NCBI GenBank assembly: GCA_001949185.1 | Contig: BDGG01000004.1 | Location: 3,505,777-3,569,776 of the forward strand | DNA from: Ramazzottius varieornatus | Taxonomy: Eukaryota > Tardigrada > Eutardigrada > Parachela > Ramazzottiidae | Direction: 5' to 3' | DNA length: 64,000 nt | Part shown: piece after piece, positions 23,534 through 39,323 of the stretch | Position numbering within the stretch: position 1 is the first letter of the stretch | Layout of the letters: each line of letters opens with the position of its first letter | Made by a program: the position numbers and the translations under genes | Notes under the pieces: generated by a model | Seen by the model: the letters and a program-made list of their open reading frames with translations, nothing else | The model's database searches: none | Told to the model about the DNA's origin: nothing

Positions 23534-24448
23534 ATGGATTACGTGAACAAGGCGCGACGTATGGTAGAGCAAAAAACAGCTGCTAGTCTCCACGGTGGAC
23601 AGCTCTCTGTGCAGAACCAAGAAATCTACTCGGTAATCGCAGACGCCAGGATTCGCGAGGTTCGAGCATCCATGGAACAAGTCAGACCAGAGCCCAAGAT
23701 TCTGCACTTCAGCGATGGCACACTCTCCGTAGATGAACTGCTCGATTCAGAAGACGAGAATGAGAAAGAATCTCCTCCTCCAGTCGACGCAGTAAGCACT
23801 CTACAGTAACTCTACCTGTATACTCACCCTTGTTTTTCGTCGTAACACTGTGATGTTTATTTGATAGAGTACTTTGAACTGGCTTCCATGGATGTGGTAT
23901 CAGACTTTGAACGCAGGTGCTACGGCTTTGAAAGGTGTGTTGTATTTGGGAGCTGGGTAAAATACAAAATCGTTATCTAGAGCGACGCACGTCTCTGTCC
24001 GGTATAAAGGGAAACATGCGCCACCTGACACTTGAAACAATGATCTTATTTGTTTCATTTGCCCAGCTCCCATCTTTCAAATTGTTTTTTGATGATCCTC
24101 AATATGTCGTTGTGGCGTTTAGGCGCTGACTTTCTCGGCGGAAAGTTGGCAAACTTTTTCGGCATAACGTCTCCGAAGTACCAGTTAGAGATAGAAGAAC
24201 GTCTGGCGGAGATGGTCGAAGAGAACGAGGAGAAGATACAGATGCAGCAAGACATTGAGAACTGGGCGGGTATGAGGCCGATCCCGGACCAAAAGATCTC
24301 CCAGAGCTTCGTTGGAGGCAACACGATTCAACGCCTCGACGCTGGCGACCTACCCCAGGACTTCCAGCAAAACTTGTCGGTGTTCTCAAGTCAGCCCACC
24401 AGTCAGAAAGAAAGTCCAGCGCTTCCCATTCCAAGCTTACACGTCTAG
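23534..24448 (+). CDS. fam177: FAM177 family protein
   Basis: Three exons (23534-23791, 23868-23934, 24123-24448) join in phase to give 216 residues. The FAM177 signature is visible in order: ILHFSDGTLSVDELLDSEDE near residues 55-75, a tryptophan-rich segment STLNWLPWMWYQTLNAGATA, then DFLGGKLANFFGITSPKYQL followed by a charged coiled coil (ERLAEMVEENEEKIQ). The human FAM177A1 equivalents (LHFASGETMEEY, CDFLGEKIASVLGISTPKYQ) match closely. The family is associated with the Golgi in vertebrates and its biochemistry is poorly known. The start ATG sits in a good GCCATGG context. The second intron contains a decayed CAAGTGGCGCAC-type repeat. Confidence 0.88.
23960..24050. repeat. Decayed CAAGTGGCGCAC-type element
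   Basis: In FAM177 intron 2. ATCGTTATCTAGAGCGACGCAC and, further on, CATGCGCCACCTGACAC resemble the two inner arms of the family, but much pairing is lost. Confidence 0.45.
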
Positions 24449-25042
24449 GACCCAAGACGCTTCACCAATCACCATAGCTCAGCGTAATGTGGATTTTACG
24501 GTACTGCTTAACTTGAATTTTGCTTCTGGAATCATTTCCCGTATGAGTTTTCTCTGTGATTTGAGTTTTTATGCTTTCTTCTCTAGTGGAATATGAGAGG
24601 CTTTTAGGCTTTGGTTACCATAGGCAGCTTCCCTAAAACGAGAAAACGGTTCGACTATGTTCTCTATGCTTCAGTAAGAAGCATCTTCGAGAACAAGAAA
24701 CTTCGGGCTTGAGTTTACTGTAGAGGTTCTAGCGTGTGTGTGAAAATGTGCACTTTTCTTTGTGGGTAACCGGTCGGGTTGATGTCCAATCAAGATGGGG
24801 AACTTTTTGTTGGGAGGGAGGACAAAGTTTTAATACAGCTTTGGAGGCAAGGATACTGCTAGGCACACAGGGAAGGAAGCGCGTACAGGAAGGCATTCCA
24901 AAAAGCAACTGCAAATCAGCTCGATTTGAAGGATGATTCTCTCCTTTTCCAAAGGACTTCGGAAGCAAAATTATACTAGAAAGATAACTGCATCTAAATG
25001 ATTTTTATTGTACACTACACGTTTGGGTCTTTGTAGATTCGT
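24449..25042. other. Shared 3' flank
   Basis: Between the FAM177 stop (+) and the MyoD-type stop (-). Likely 3' UTRs of both. ORFs at 24729-24968 on both strands have no recognisable content. Confidence 0.4.
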
Positions 25043-27208
25043 TCACGGTCGAAAAGGCACTTCATCCATGTTGGTGTACGAGGGCACATTCTCCTGGTGC
25101 TCTGCTTCGTCCGGCTTGACGGAGTTGAACATTGCAGCGTCTAGTAACTTTGAGCGGGTCGTAGGGCTGATGTTCTTGACAATCATGGACAAGCAGTCCA
25201 GGCTTGAAGTTCGCCCGGCGTCCGTCGTATTCATCGGCACATGCGCAAAACCTGTGATCAATATAACTATTTAATGTTGTCTAACAGCTTGAGGAACCCT
25301 GTCAGAAATTTTTCGAAATTAAACCGAATCATACTGTATGGTTCAGTGAAATTTTCTGTGCGATTGCTTCTGGAATTTATTCGAAATGGGACAGGGTCGG
25401 AGCAGCTAATTTCACGGACAAAGAGTTCAATATCATCTTTCCCGATAAGGCTAATTCATTTGATTTGTCCTCAAGTGGCTTCCTCAATCTTCTGGTGTAT
25501 GTTTCATTAGCGGATCATTTCTTTGTCTGAGGGATCGTCTTATCCGGAGTGATGGGCACGCATGTAGATTAAATACCGATCTCTCGGAGCGAAAAGAAGT
25601 CAAATGAGCCTAGTTACTTCTCAAATGTCACAGATATCACGCTTCTGTTCTTCCATCTCACTGCGTCGGTCTGAACGAAAATAAATCGGATAAATAACAA
25701 GAAGAATTAACAGAAAAATTCGAATTACTCACACCTGCGTTTGGCAGGCTCGCTCCCTGACTTTTGCGTTTTGTCCCTGATACTATATTGTTTTTTATGT
25801 CTGATATGTTTGCTTGATGACTTTGGCTTCTGAATTGCAAGACGTGTCGATCACTAACTGATAACTTACCTGACTCGTTTTCGGTATAGGGAGCGTATGG
25901 AGCAAGTACTGCACTGTGACGTTCCACGTACATGGGCGGCGTCCGACTTCCCTGTTGAAGGAACGAAAGGTCATACGCACTGGATATTTTCCAAAAGACG
26001 GAAATTAAATAGTAACTAAATCAAGCTTTGATTATCCTCTTCGTTCGATAGGTAAGTTTTACAAAATTAGCGAGGAATTCAAGGTTATAACAAAGGGATG
26101 TCTGGTTGACGAAATGGATTTCATACCAGGTAATCGCTTCCCGAACTCAGATTTGAGCGAGCTTCCAGTCTTGCAGTTTCCAGATGATAAGGGCCAGCAG
26201 TAGAGCCCGGGTTCTGTCCTCGCAGCAGATTTTCCAGATCTGTTGAAGATAGATCATTTGGTACAAAGCCTGAATTCGTATGCCCGAATGTCAAACTTCT
26301 CAATTTTAATCGCGGTTCGGAAATCCGGTGTGTCACATATAATAGAGAGTAAAGAACACAAGGTCTTACATACTTTCGATGTAGTCGATGGCGTGACGCA
26401 GTATCTCAATTTTAGGCAAGCGCTGGTTAGGATTCGGACAGGTTCGTCGCTTAAGCTCTTCGAACGCCTCATTGACACGGCGAAGTCGTCGTCGTTCACG
26501 CATGGTGGCTGCTTTGCGTCGATCAACAGTCACCGCTTTCCGTTTGCAGGCTTTGCAAGCCCACAATAAGCATTTACGCTGGCCGTGGGAACCGTGCATG
26601 TCCGGTGGGGCTAAGACATGGGGAAGATGGTCATTCTCATCACAGCCATCCGACATGGACTTCTCACTACAGGACCCGGCATCATCATTGTCTTCCTCCT
26701 CCATGATGCCCATACTAGCATTAGGTCCTTTCTTCTTCTGCTCAGATGATGAAATCTTCGTAGAGTCGTTCCGCGTAAAGGTCACGGAGGAGTTGAGGTT
26801 ACTTCCGCCTTCGTTCTTGTTCGACTTGGATACTGGTAGACTTGTTGACGACTGATCGGTTTTGCGATCGTCGCCTCCGCGGTTGAGGCCACTGCTATCT
26901 AAAGTGCGAAGAGTAATTCTGTCGTTATTAATCAAGGAAGCTGCGGTGGTCAAGCTTGTTTGATAGTGACAGGATGGAGGCTGTTGTTGAGATTGTCCGA
27001 AGACAGCCGTATCGCCCACAAAGCTGGGTGGCAAGAAGGCATTCTGCGGTGGTGTAGGATAGAAAACAGCCGTAGCAGCCGTCGCTTGGTAGTTATCCGT
27101 CTTTAATCCATGAGGATACGAATAATGATCAGTAAAATAAGCCGCTTGAGAATAAGCAGCAGAATATTGGGGATAATGGTTGTCCAAGTTTATCCCAGTT
27201 GCCATCAT
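25043..27208 (-). CDS. myoD: Myogenic regulatory factor (MyoD/Myf family bHLH)
   Basis: Four exons (26374-27208, 26127-26239, 25870-25951, 25043-25251) join in phase to give 412 residues. The first exon carries a Tyr/Pro/Gln-rich N-terminus ([20 protein letters not shown]), an acidic serine segment, then the diagnostic Cys/His-type myogenic motif [11 protein letters not shown] directly before the bHLH: basic region [20 protein letters not shown], with the myogenic Ala-Thr pair, and helix 2 [14 protein letters not shown]. Choosing the acceptor at 26240 gives [12 protein letters not shown], the expected end of helix 2. The last exon has [13 protein letters not shown], matching the C-terminal helix III of Myf5 (SLDCLSNIVDRI). 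It should activate E-box-driven muscle genes as a nuclear heterodimer. No second myogenic paralog is in the window. Confidence 0.95.
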
Positions 27209-28055
27209 TCTTGCTTGCGGGGAGGCCGGAGACGAATCCGCGACACAAGGGCTTCTTGAATGTTAGCTAACACACGACTAAAGTTCAAGATTGTGATCGG
27301 CCGCACGCTGCGCACTTTTTCACGTCTCTTCGCGGCGCAAAAATTCAAATGACAGACTGATCTTAGGAAAATACTCTCGTCGAATTCTTCGTCTTCTTTT
27401 CCTGTTCTCGATCTGCATGTTGCGGAATGAAGCGTCTTGGGATGGGTTTAGTTGTACAGATCAAGATTTATGTTAGTCTACTTTGCCCAAACTCCTTGAC
27501 TTGTGGCATATCAACGTCATTACTCTCTCCATCAAACGATCTCTTTCGCAGCTACCGAATGCGCTCTTCTCCATCGCTCTTCTATACAGAACTGTCATTT
27601 GTGACACTGTTTAAGGCAGCATCCTTCGCATAAAGACGATTATCCGCCCATATAATATGTCTTATGCCTTTCGAAAGATTCTTCGAGATCGTCTCTTGCC
27701 GATCACATCGTCCGCCCAAAATAACTCTTATGCGCATTCGCTGAAGCTGAGCTCTTTCAGTCTAGATCGATCTCGGCCATTAGTCAATGTGTTGTGGAGG
27801 AAGCGGAAAAGCCTACGGAACTTTTTTGGAAGTTGTCCCATCGAACGACGCAGACGCAAATGCCTCTCTTCCTTGTCGCTTCTGCGGCGTTACGCCGAAT
27901 GATGACGATAGCACTTTCCGGGAAATAAATTACATGGGCTTCTTCGAAGAAGCATAGGTGCTTCGTTGTGCCTAGGGGTCGGTGTCAAATAACGTTACTA
28001 CGTTGTTTATTAGGAATAGAAAACATATCATCGTTTTCTAAAAGTACAGTATTTG

Positions 28056-28176
28056 ACACGTCCGCAAATGAGCTGAAGATGGTCGTTTCTTGGAGTGGCG
28101 CAAACCTTCAGCCAATAACAATTGAAACATGCGCTACTTGACGTAACGATCATGTCTAGTTCAAATGCCAGACGTC
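28056..28176. repeat. CAAGTGGCGCAC inverted-repeat element, copy 4
   Basis: The left arm GACACGTCCGCAAAT...GGTCGTTTCTTGGAGTGGCGCA pairs imperfectly with the right arm ATGCGCTACTTGACGTAACG...CAAATGCCAGACGTC. About 121 bp, intergenic. Confidence 0.7.
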
Positions 28177-29191
28177 CCGTTTTCCGTCGGCAAAGTTTTA
28201 ATGTCAAAACGGTTAATTTCAAATTTGAACACTTGAGTTCCAGAGAACGACACGCATTCCAGCGTCTCGCTTTGAAGCAGTGTTGCTCCTTCCCCCGTGG
28301 TTATTCATAGCGTGGAAGAATGCACCAGTTCGTGCTCCTTAGCTGTTTACCTAATTGGAATTTGGATAGTTATGTGACATTCACAAGAGCTTCCCATTGC
28401 AAAATTTCATTACATTGAAACTAGATGATATTCCGCCCTTCCTTCGACAGGAATCGTTCCAACGGGGAGGAAGGGTCGACCAAAATAAATTCGCTCACGC
28501 AAATAATTAATTAGCGTGAACCGTTAAATGGTTCTTTTTTCTTTCTGCTCCAGCAGACAGATGGATATCTGGGATGGGCTTGAATAAGACACTATATTCG
28601 TTGAAAGTGATATGAGTGAATTACGTGTGTAAGGCAATTGACGGGTCACATCCGGCCATTACTACAGACAGTTGTTGCGTGTTATTTTATCGTCCATTTT
28701 GTGGCCACAGCTGCAGCTCCGATCATGACTCGACCTGTCTCCGGTGTCTTCCCTGACTAGCTGTCATATCTTGCGGTCTTTTTGTTGTTCGCAGGAACAG
28801 GCAGATACCGACAGCACGCGTGCAGACATCGTTAATGGCACAGCTCGCATTACAGACTCATTCACTTGTCAGACAAAAATCGGGAACCTCCTGATGACCC
28901 TTAGCACTGCCGGTAAACTTCGCTGGCGTGTAAGTTCATGTGTTATGTGCTATGTTAACTGGGTCAGTATTTTTATGTGCAGATTTTAGGGACCATGATC
29001 TTGACATTTTTTGGGGAAAAACACCACGAAGACTTTCAATAGTATTCGTTCCTCGGAGTTGTAAAGAGGCTGTAGGGTCTTTCTGCAGGAAGATTGTGTT
29101 GCTGGCTATTCATCGTACATTTCAGCTGTCATCAGGAAAATAGGTAATAGCTTCCATATATGTGAGGCTTGAAATCCGATCTGCTATATTC

Positions 29192-29309
29192 TGTACACGC
29201 GCCTGGCCTAAATGTGGGGATGGACAAAAATGTGGNNNNNNNNNNNNNNNNNNNNNNNNNNNNNNNNNNNNNNNNNNNNNNNNNNCACATTTAGGCCAGG
29301 CACGTGTAC
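29192..29309. repeat. Inverted repeat with a 50-N gap at its centre
   Basis: The left arm 29192-29216 (TGTACACGCGCCTGGCCTAA...) and the right arm from 29286 (CACATTTAGGCCAGGCACGT...) are near-perfect reverse complements. The N run 29236-29285 lies between them. Confidence 0.75.
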
Positions 29310-30213
29310 GGCTAATCCCATTCGGAGCAGCACGAAACCAAAACACTCTCACATTTGCTTCAGTCTAGATATCCGTGCTTCTTAAAGTTCTGTGGGAAAA
29401 AGCGAGCATGTTCGGATGTAAGTCTTCCCTGTACCCACGCTCACTCTAGACTGATATGAAAGTTTCAGACCGGGAAGAGGAGCAATTTGGTCGTCGCTGA
29501 TTGCGGTTGGACGCTGATCTAGATCAGTCCTCACATTTGTCATGGAGTAATGTGCGAAGCGTCCGGCTCGAAAGGGCGTGATTTTCCATGACATGAATCA
29601 GCTTCTTTCTAACGTGCCGATAGTCGAAGAGATTGATAGCTCTTTAAGGCGTCCATCCAGTCAGCCAGATCGCTATTTTGTCGCCACTCTCATGCTTCGT
29701 AAAGTATGAATGTTTTCCCATTCTGTCGACGTCAAAGGATGGACTGATGTACGTATTCCATGTCGCTTAGTGGCGGTAAACGTTTTACATCAGATGATAA
29801 TGTTTTGGTACGGGTGCCTGATTCGGAAACACGAAGGAAATTTTACGAAGGATAGCGAGCAACTTAGATCAAGGAGAAACCGTTGATCGAACTTCAAGGA
29901 ACCGAAAGTACCTCGTGAAGCCCCACATTGCCAGATTCGAACTGGCCAGGATAAGACCTGATACGAATATTAGTTTTTCAATAACTAGTAGTTCTGTGCA
30001 TCTGAATCTCACGGTCCGTATGCAAACACAGTGCGTGAAGCTGTGGAATGTGGTGGGGTATATAGACCTTGGCATCCGGTTCCTGCGGTGGCGCCACCCA
30101 TCCGTTCATTCGTACGCCAGATGGCGCTCTCCTGCAATGGTGACGGCGCCGTTCTCTATCATTCTCAAGATTTGGATGTAAATTCAGACACCTGAATATG
30201 TTTTCAGCGGGTC

Positions 30214-30594
30214 TTATCTTGTACCCATTGGATATTTTGCGATGATTTGATGAAGTTCTGTTTTTCTAGGCCCGATATCAGAAGGCATTACTAGTTCACC
30301 CACGAGCTCGGTGTACATGTTAAACAGAGTGGGAAACTGGCAAGCCAGCCCGTAGCGCTCCACGAGGCAATAACTTGAAATTCTGCCACGGGCTCCGAAC
30401 AATGGCTCGAAATTTCGAAGCTTCGAACCAAACGAGGTAGTACGAAGCTTCACGCATCTTCCGCGCCACTTCGAGCACAGCGGCAGGTCGGCATGCGGGT
30501 CCGTAATTGGCCGTAGACTACCGCGTACGAAAGTATGAACAGAGCCTTGGGCGGTGAAAAGTAGCAGAAGCAAAGCTCGTGCGAGAGCATACAT
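30214..30594 (-). CDS. Small secreted orphan protein
   Basis: An intronless 126-residue ORF from an ATG. Residues 1-21 (MYALARALLLLLFTAQGSVHT) make a strong signal peptide. The mature part is basic with four cysteines (LCSKWRGRC; SSYCLVERYGLAC) that could form two disulfides. I recognise no family. The longer open frame starts at TTG, so the internal ATG is used. Confidence rests on the signal peptide and cysteine pattern only; it could be the 5' exon of a longer gene or a chance ORF. Confidence 0.4.
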   Translation of the reverse strand: MYALARALLLLLFTAQGSVHTFVRGSLRPITDPHADLPLCSKWRGRCVKLRTTSFGSKLRNFEPLFGARGRISSYCLVERYGLACQFPTLFNMYTELVGELVMPSDIGPRKTELHQIIAKYPMGTR

Positions 30595-31126
30595 TCTTCT
30601 GAAGACCAAGATTAGGCGCAGTCAGCATTATAACGGCGAGGCTGATGGAAAAGAAGGCAGGCGCGGCGCGCGGTAACGACGTCTGCATGTATGCAACGGG
30701 TGCGCTTGACTTACTCTCGTCAAAAAAAAGCTTGCTGTGGTTCTTCACTTTATACACAGCATTTGGCAGCAAACTTACGTACTATATCTGCAAATGTTGA
30801 GCTACCCTTTGCACCACTTCGCCTCTGCTTGAAATAGTTCTTCCACTCCAACGTCGTCTACGTCAAGGTTTACTCCCTGTATTCTTTCAAGAAGTCACTA
30901 CGTCATGGTTAGAAACCTAACCCAAGGTTCCACCGTGTACCTTGTAGTTCCTCTTGACAACATGCTCGCCTGAAAAACACCAAGGACGTGTGGTCTCAGT
31001 TTGTTTTCCGTGAAATTATCGATCGACTTGTCTAGCTGACGCCGTGCTGTTCGAACGGAAGCTCGATAGTTGGCTGTTGATGAATGCGGACTGAATTATT
31101 CGAATATTGCTCTGGAGGACCTCGAT
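30595..31126. other. Intergenic, divergent 5' flank
   Basis: Between the small secreted ORF (-) and the TAK1-like kinase (+). Expected to hold the kinase promoter. No repeat or gene seen. Confidence 0.4.
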
Positions 31127-34100
31127 ATGGGATCTCTTCTGGAGGACATACCCTATCGGGATCTGCAGTTCAAGGAGGTATGAGCTCATTAAAAATTTTT
31201 ATTCCCTCTTTCAAGTTACGACCAAGAGCAAAGGCGAACTAAAATTAGACGACAACATTGTGTTGTTGATGAAAGAATTTTTTTATTACAAGGATGTTGC
31301 GTCAAAGATTCATCTCGTGCCTCTCAATAGCCTTCTCATGGTTCAAAATGTTTATATAAGGGCCGCATCCAAATATTTATAGTAGGCAGCACCTGACCTT
31401 TCTGAATGCCAGGTCTTTGTCGTCGGAAGCCAGATACGTTTTTTATGGTGCTTCCCCGAACTAGGGTGCAGCTTTCGAAGCACCGAAGGCACGTCTGTGG
31501 CCCATGTGAAATAAGTAGCAGCCTGGGACTGATCAAAGTCACAGCTGTTCGCACTCGTTTACACTACGGTCGTACCAGCAAGAAAAACATTGACGGTTGC
31601 GGGATCTGTGGCTTCTGATTCACTATACCACTGTGTTTGCAGGTTGTTGGACGAGGATCTTTCGGAGTTGTCTATCGCGGTAAGTACCCATCTTACCTCT
31701 TTTCATAAACATTTATGAATGATTTGCTTATTAATTTATAGCAAAATGGAAAGGCCAGATTGTCGCAATCAAGAGAGCGGAAACCGAGACCGAGTTACAG
31801 TCTTTCCGGATGGAGGTAAGAAGAATTCGGCAAATATCCGGCTGGTAAGGTTGTTCGATTCGCGATGATATCATATACGCCGAAACGCTTGTGCTTCCGT
31901 GTAGGTGCAGCAGCTTCAGCGCGTGTGCCATCCAAACATCATTACCATCCTCGGAGTTTCCTCCGACGAGTCCCAGAACCCCTTGTGCCTTGTCATGGAG
32001 TTCGCTGATTGTGGATCGCTGTATAATTGTAAGTACTTAGCCATTGTCGCTGCAAAACATTTCATAGGATCCATGTGAATCGAAAGAAAGTATGACGATG
32101 TGTCGTTTGTTATACTTAGTGCTTCACGGGGAAGATATCCCACAGTATTCCTGCTCTCACGCTGTTAGGTACAGTACTTCCGAGCTTATCCCGTCTATCG
32201 ATTTATTTCACTAATCTTCCGTTTCTTTACAGTTGGCTCCTGCAATGCGCCCGGGGAGTTGCTTATTTGCACAATATGAGACCGAAACCGCTAATACATC
32301 GCGATTTGAAGCCTCCTAAGTAAGATCGATCACAAACCCACTAAGTATCTCGAACTGGCTAAGCACCTGTTTTCCATTTTTACAGTATCCTACTGACCGA
32401 CTCTGGTCGACAGTGCAAGCTTTGTGATTTCGGTACAGCCTGCGAGGCGCGGACGTACCTCACGAACAATAGGGTGAGTTGATTACTGGATATGACTAAC
32501 ATCCTTTTATGGCTCGAAGGGCCAAAGTCCGCCGCGTTTCTCTTGTCCGCCTATTACTAACTTAATGACATCTGAACCTTCAGGGATCGGCGGCTTGGAT
32601 GGCGCCAGAGGTCTTTGAGAGTAAGCCAATTCACGTTTTTTTATTGCATGACTAATCACAGTACCGCATTATTGAAAAAGGGGTTTCTTTTTGTAGGTAA
32701 CAAATACACTGAAAAGTGTGATGTATTTTCATTCGGAATCATCATATGGGAAGTCCTAACAAGAAGGTGATAAAATTGTGATCATTGCTTAGGTGATGGT
32801 TTTCCAAATGGAACTTATTTTTGTAGGCGCCCTTACGACGAAGCCGGAGGGAATATTTACCGGATTATGTGGGCAATCCACCGAGGTAAAGACCAGCCTG
32901 CCTACGGTGTGTCTAGAAACAGGAACCGCTAATTGACAAGGTTTTCCCATCTTTAGGTATAAGGCCGCCGCTAATCCGAGGTTGTCCAGCACTGATTGAA
33001 ACCCTAATGACCCAATGTTGGGCGAAAGACCCTCAGGAAAGACCCCGAATGATTGAAGTTGTCAAAATACTGGAAATTGTCTTCAAGAAACTGCATGGTG
33101 CCAGTTTGCCGGTTCAGTGGAAAAAGTCAAACAAGGATCTCCCTCACGTACGATCGGACAGTCAAGGTATGGCGTCGTCGTTTTTCCGTCTACCTCAAGT
33201 ACCATGTCAAATGGACTGGCGGACATGCCAGCCGACATGCAAGCCGACATGCAAGCCGACATCCATTGTATAAATACATGATTAATGGTCTTTGTTTTTC
33301 GCAGTGTTAAAGAAGCGAGATGGGTCACTTGAACGGCGGACCATCGTGCCACAATCGACACCTGCCCAGCCTCAAATGGAAACAGTATTATGCCGCAGTC
33401 ATGACGCGCAGGGCTCTTCACCGCTTCACAAAAGCCAATCAGGTCCCGTCGAAAAATTCTGCGTTTAATTCAGTGGATATTCCGGACAAAGTCACCCGAG
33501 AATTTTTTGAACGGACAACGGAAAATATTAATCTAGTTATTTTTAACAGATGACACCATTTGCCACTCCAACACATTGAATATCATACCCGTGGTGGTAA
33601 GTCTACCTTACCATTTGATAAATGTACTTCAAATGAGACTATATCCGTATTTTTGTGTAGGAAGCTGAAGCAGAGCCGTCAGTGCGCTACACGACATTAC
33701 ACGAGCACCAGCCATTGAATCGGTCAAGCGTGAACCGTCTACGTAACCACCTATTTGAAATGGGTCTTGACGAACACCTGGCCGAGCTGGCTGACTTCAT
33801 GCAGCCTCCTCGTTACAATTACTCTTCAACGGTAGAGTTCGGTTCGGGCAACAGCCTAAACGATCGGGACGATCATGGCTTCGTCGAGTTCAACACTGTT
33901 ACAACATCCAGTACCCAAAGAGGGTCCCCCACCCGCATTGCATCCGGTGGTGCGGTTCGCCCCGTCACACTGGACTTCATCGGGCCTTCATCCTCTGGAA
34001 TGCGTTTGTGTAAGTCACTGAGGTTGTGGTACCAACCCCAGACCTCTCACGGCAAGGAAGTACGAACTAATTCGCGACCATGAGACATACTGATAGAAGT

Positions 34101-34461
34101 CAGGTATTGCATACAATTCAATGATGGATTTACCCGGCTTCTATTCGGATATTTTCTACTGGGACATCTCATAAACTATTATCCCATAGATTATTATTTT
34201 GCAGCTTTCAAGCCCAGCCAAATATCCACTCAAATCGACATGAGAGCCAGTCCAGCTGTTCGACGATTACAAAGTCTGACGCTGGAAATGTCCTCACCTC
34301 CCGGCAGCTCTGTAGCCAGCCCGGTCACCACCGTCTTCCAGCGGCACTTCAGTTATGGGAGCGGTATGCCTTCGGATACAGACGACGACGACACGTGTCA
34401 CTCCATCAGTTCTCTTCCTCCCCACTTCACAGTCCGCGAGCTGGATCATGCCAAGCTGTAG
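31127..34461 (+). CDS. map3k7: TAK1/MAP3K7-like kinase
   Basis: About a dozen short exons. The protein starts [17 protein letters not shown] and enters the kinase domain at once: P-loop [13 protein letters not shown], catalytic lysine in [22 protein letters not shown] (the TAK1 form is LVMEYAEGGSLYN), catalytic loop [30 protein letters not shown] and [20 protein letters not shown], all closely TAK1-like, then [20 protein letters not shown] and [10 protein letters not shown]. The C-terminal half (from about 33.3 kb) is Ser/Thr/Pro-rich, includes [18 protein letters not shown] and ends DHAKL. In animals TAK1 acts downstream of TGF-beta/BMP, IL-1/Toll or TNF/Eiger signals, activating JNK/p38 and IKK with TAB partners. 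The final coiled coil that binds TAB2 is not obvious. An intron at about 33.2 kb has a 12-bp tandem repeat. Confidence 0.9.
33222..33263. repeat. Short 12-bp tandem repeat in a TAK1-like intron
   Basis: About three and a half copies of CGACATGCAAGC (the first copy differs by one base). No other features. Confidence 0.7.
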
Positions 34462-34799
34462 CTATGGGGAGGCCTTGGCGACCGCATCAGGCGACAATCT
34501 ATTTTTAGCCCTTGAACTGTCGCATTTTTAGTTGATTAGGTCGTAAAAATTGCCCTGTCGACAAAGTGCTGTCCTCAGCTTGACGTATTTTTATAATCGC
34601 ACTGAAATACCATCTAACAAACCATCTGTGATAAAATCCGGAAGGACGAAAGACTCTTGCAGAGCTCCTCTGGCAGTCCATACGAGAAATTTTACTGAGC
34701 TGAATTTTATAGAAAAGGAATAGGGATAGGTTGAATTACCTAGAGCAAAATTCCCCCGACGAGGTTGAGAAAAATAGAAGTTGCTACGATCGAATCCAA

Positions 34800-34800
<1 letters not shown>
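34462..34800. other. Shared 3' flank of convergent kinase genes
   Basis: Between the TAK1-like stop (+) and the uncertain 3' end of the PFTAIRE kinase (-). No other gene seen. Confidence 0.4.

Positions 34801-39323
<4,523 letters not shown>

Larger units (their letters stand above)
27209..30213. other. Long intergenic stretch, repeat-bearing
   Basis: 3 kb upstream of the MyoD-type gene, likely holding its promoter and enhancers. It contains one CAAGTGGCGCAC element (28056-28176) and a gap flanked by inverted repeats (29192-29309). ORFs at 27657-27902, 28744-28989 and 29915-30181 lack recognisable motifs or supporting splice signals. Confidence 0.45.

Noticed and set aside
25621-25653. Alternative last exon for the MyoD-type gene (reading [16 protein letters not shown] then stop)
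   Set aside because: It has a usable acceptor and phase, but the exon at 25043-25251 restores the conserved C-terminal [13 protein letters not shown] motif and is far better supported.
28744-28989. Plus-strand ORF as a 5' exon of the TAK1-like gene
   Set aside because: No start context or phase-compatible splice to the kinase exon could be shown; it may at most be untranslated.
33222-33263. Short tandem repeat considered as a CRISPR-like array
   Set aside because: Contiguous 12-bp units without spacers in an animal intron; a simple tandem repeat.
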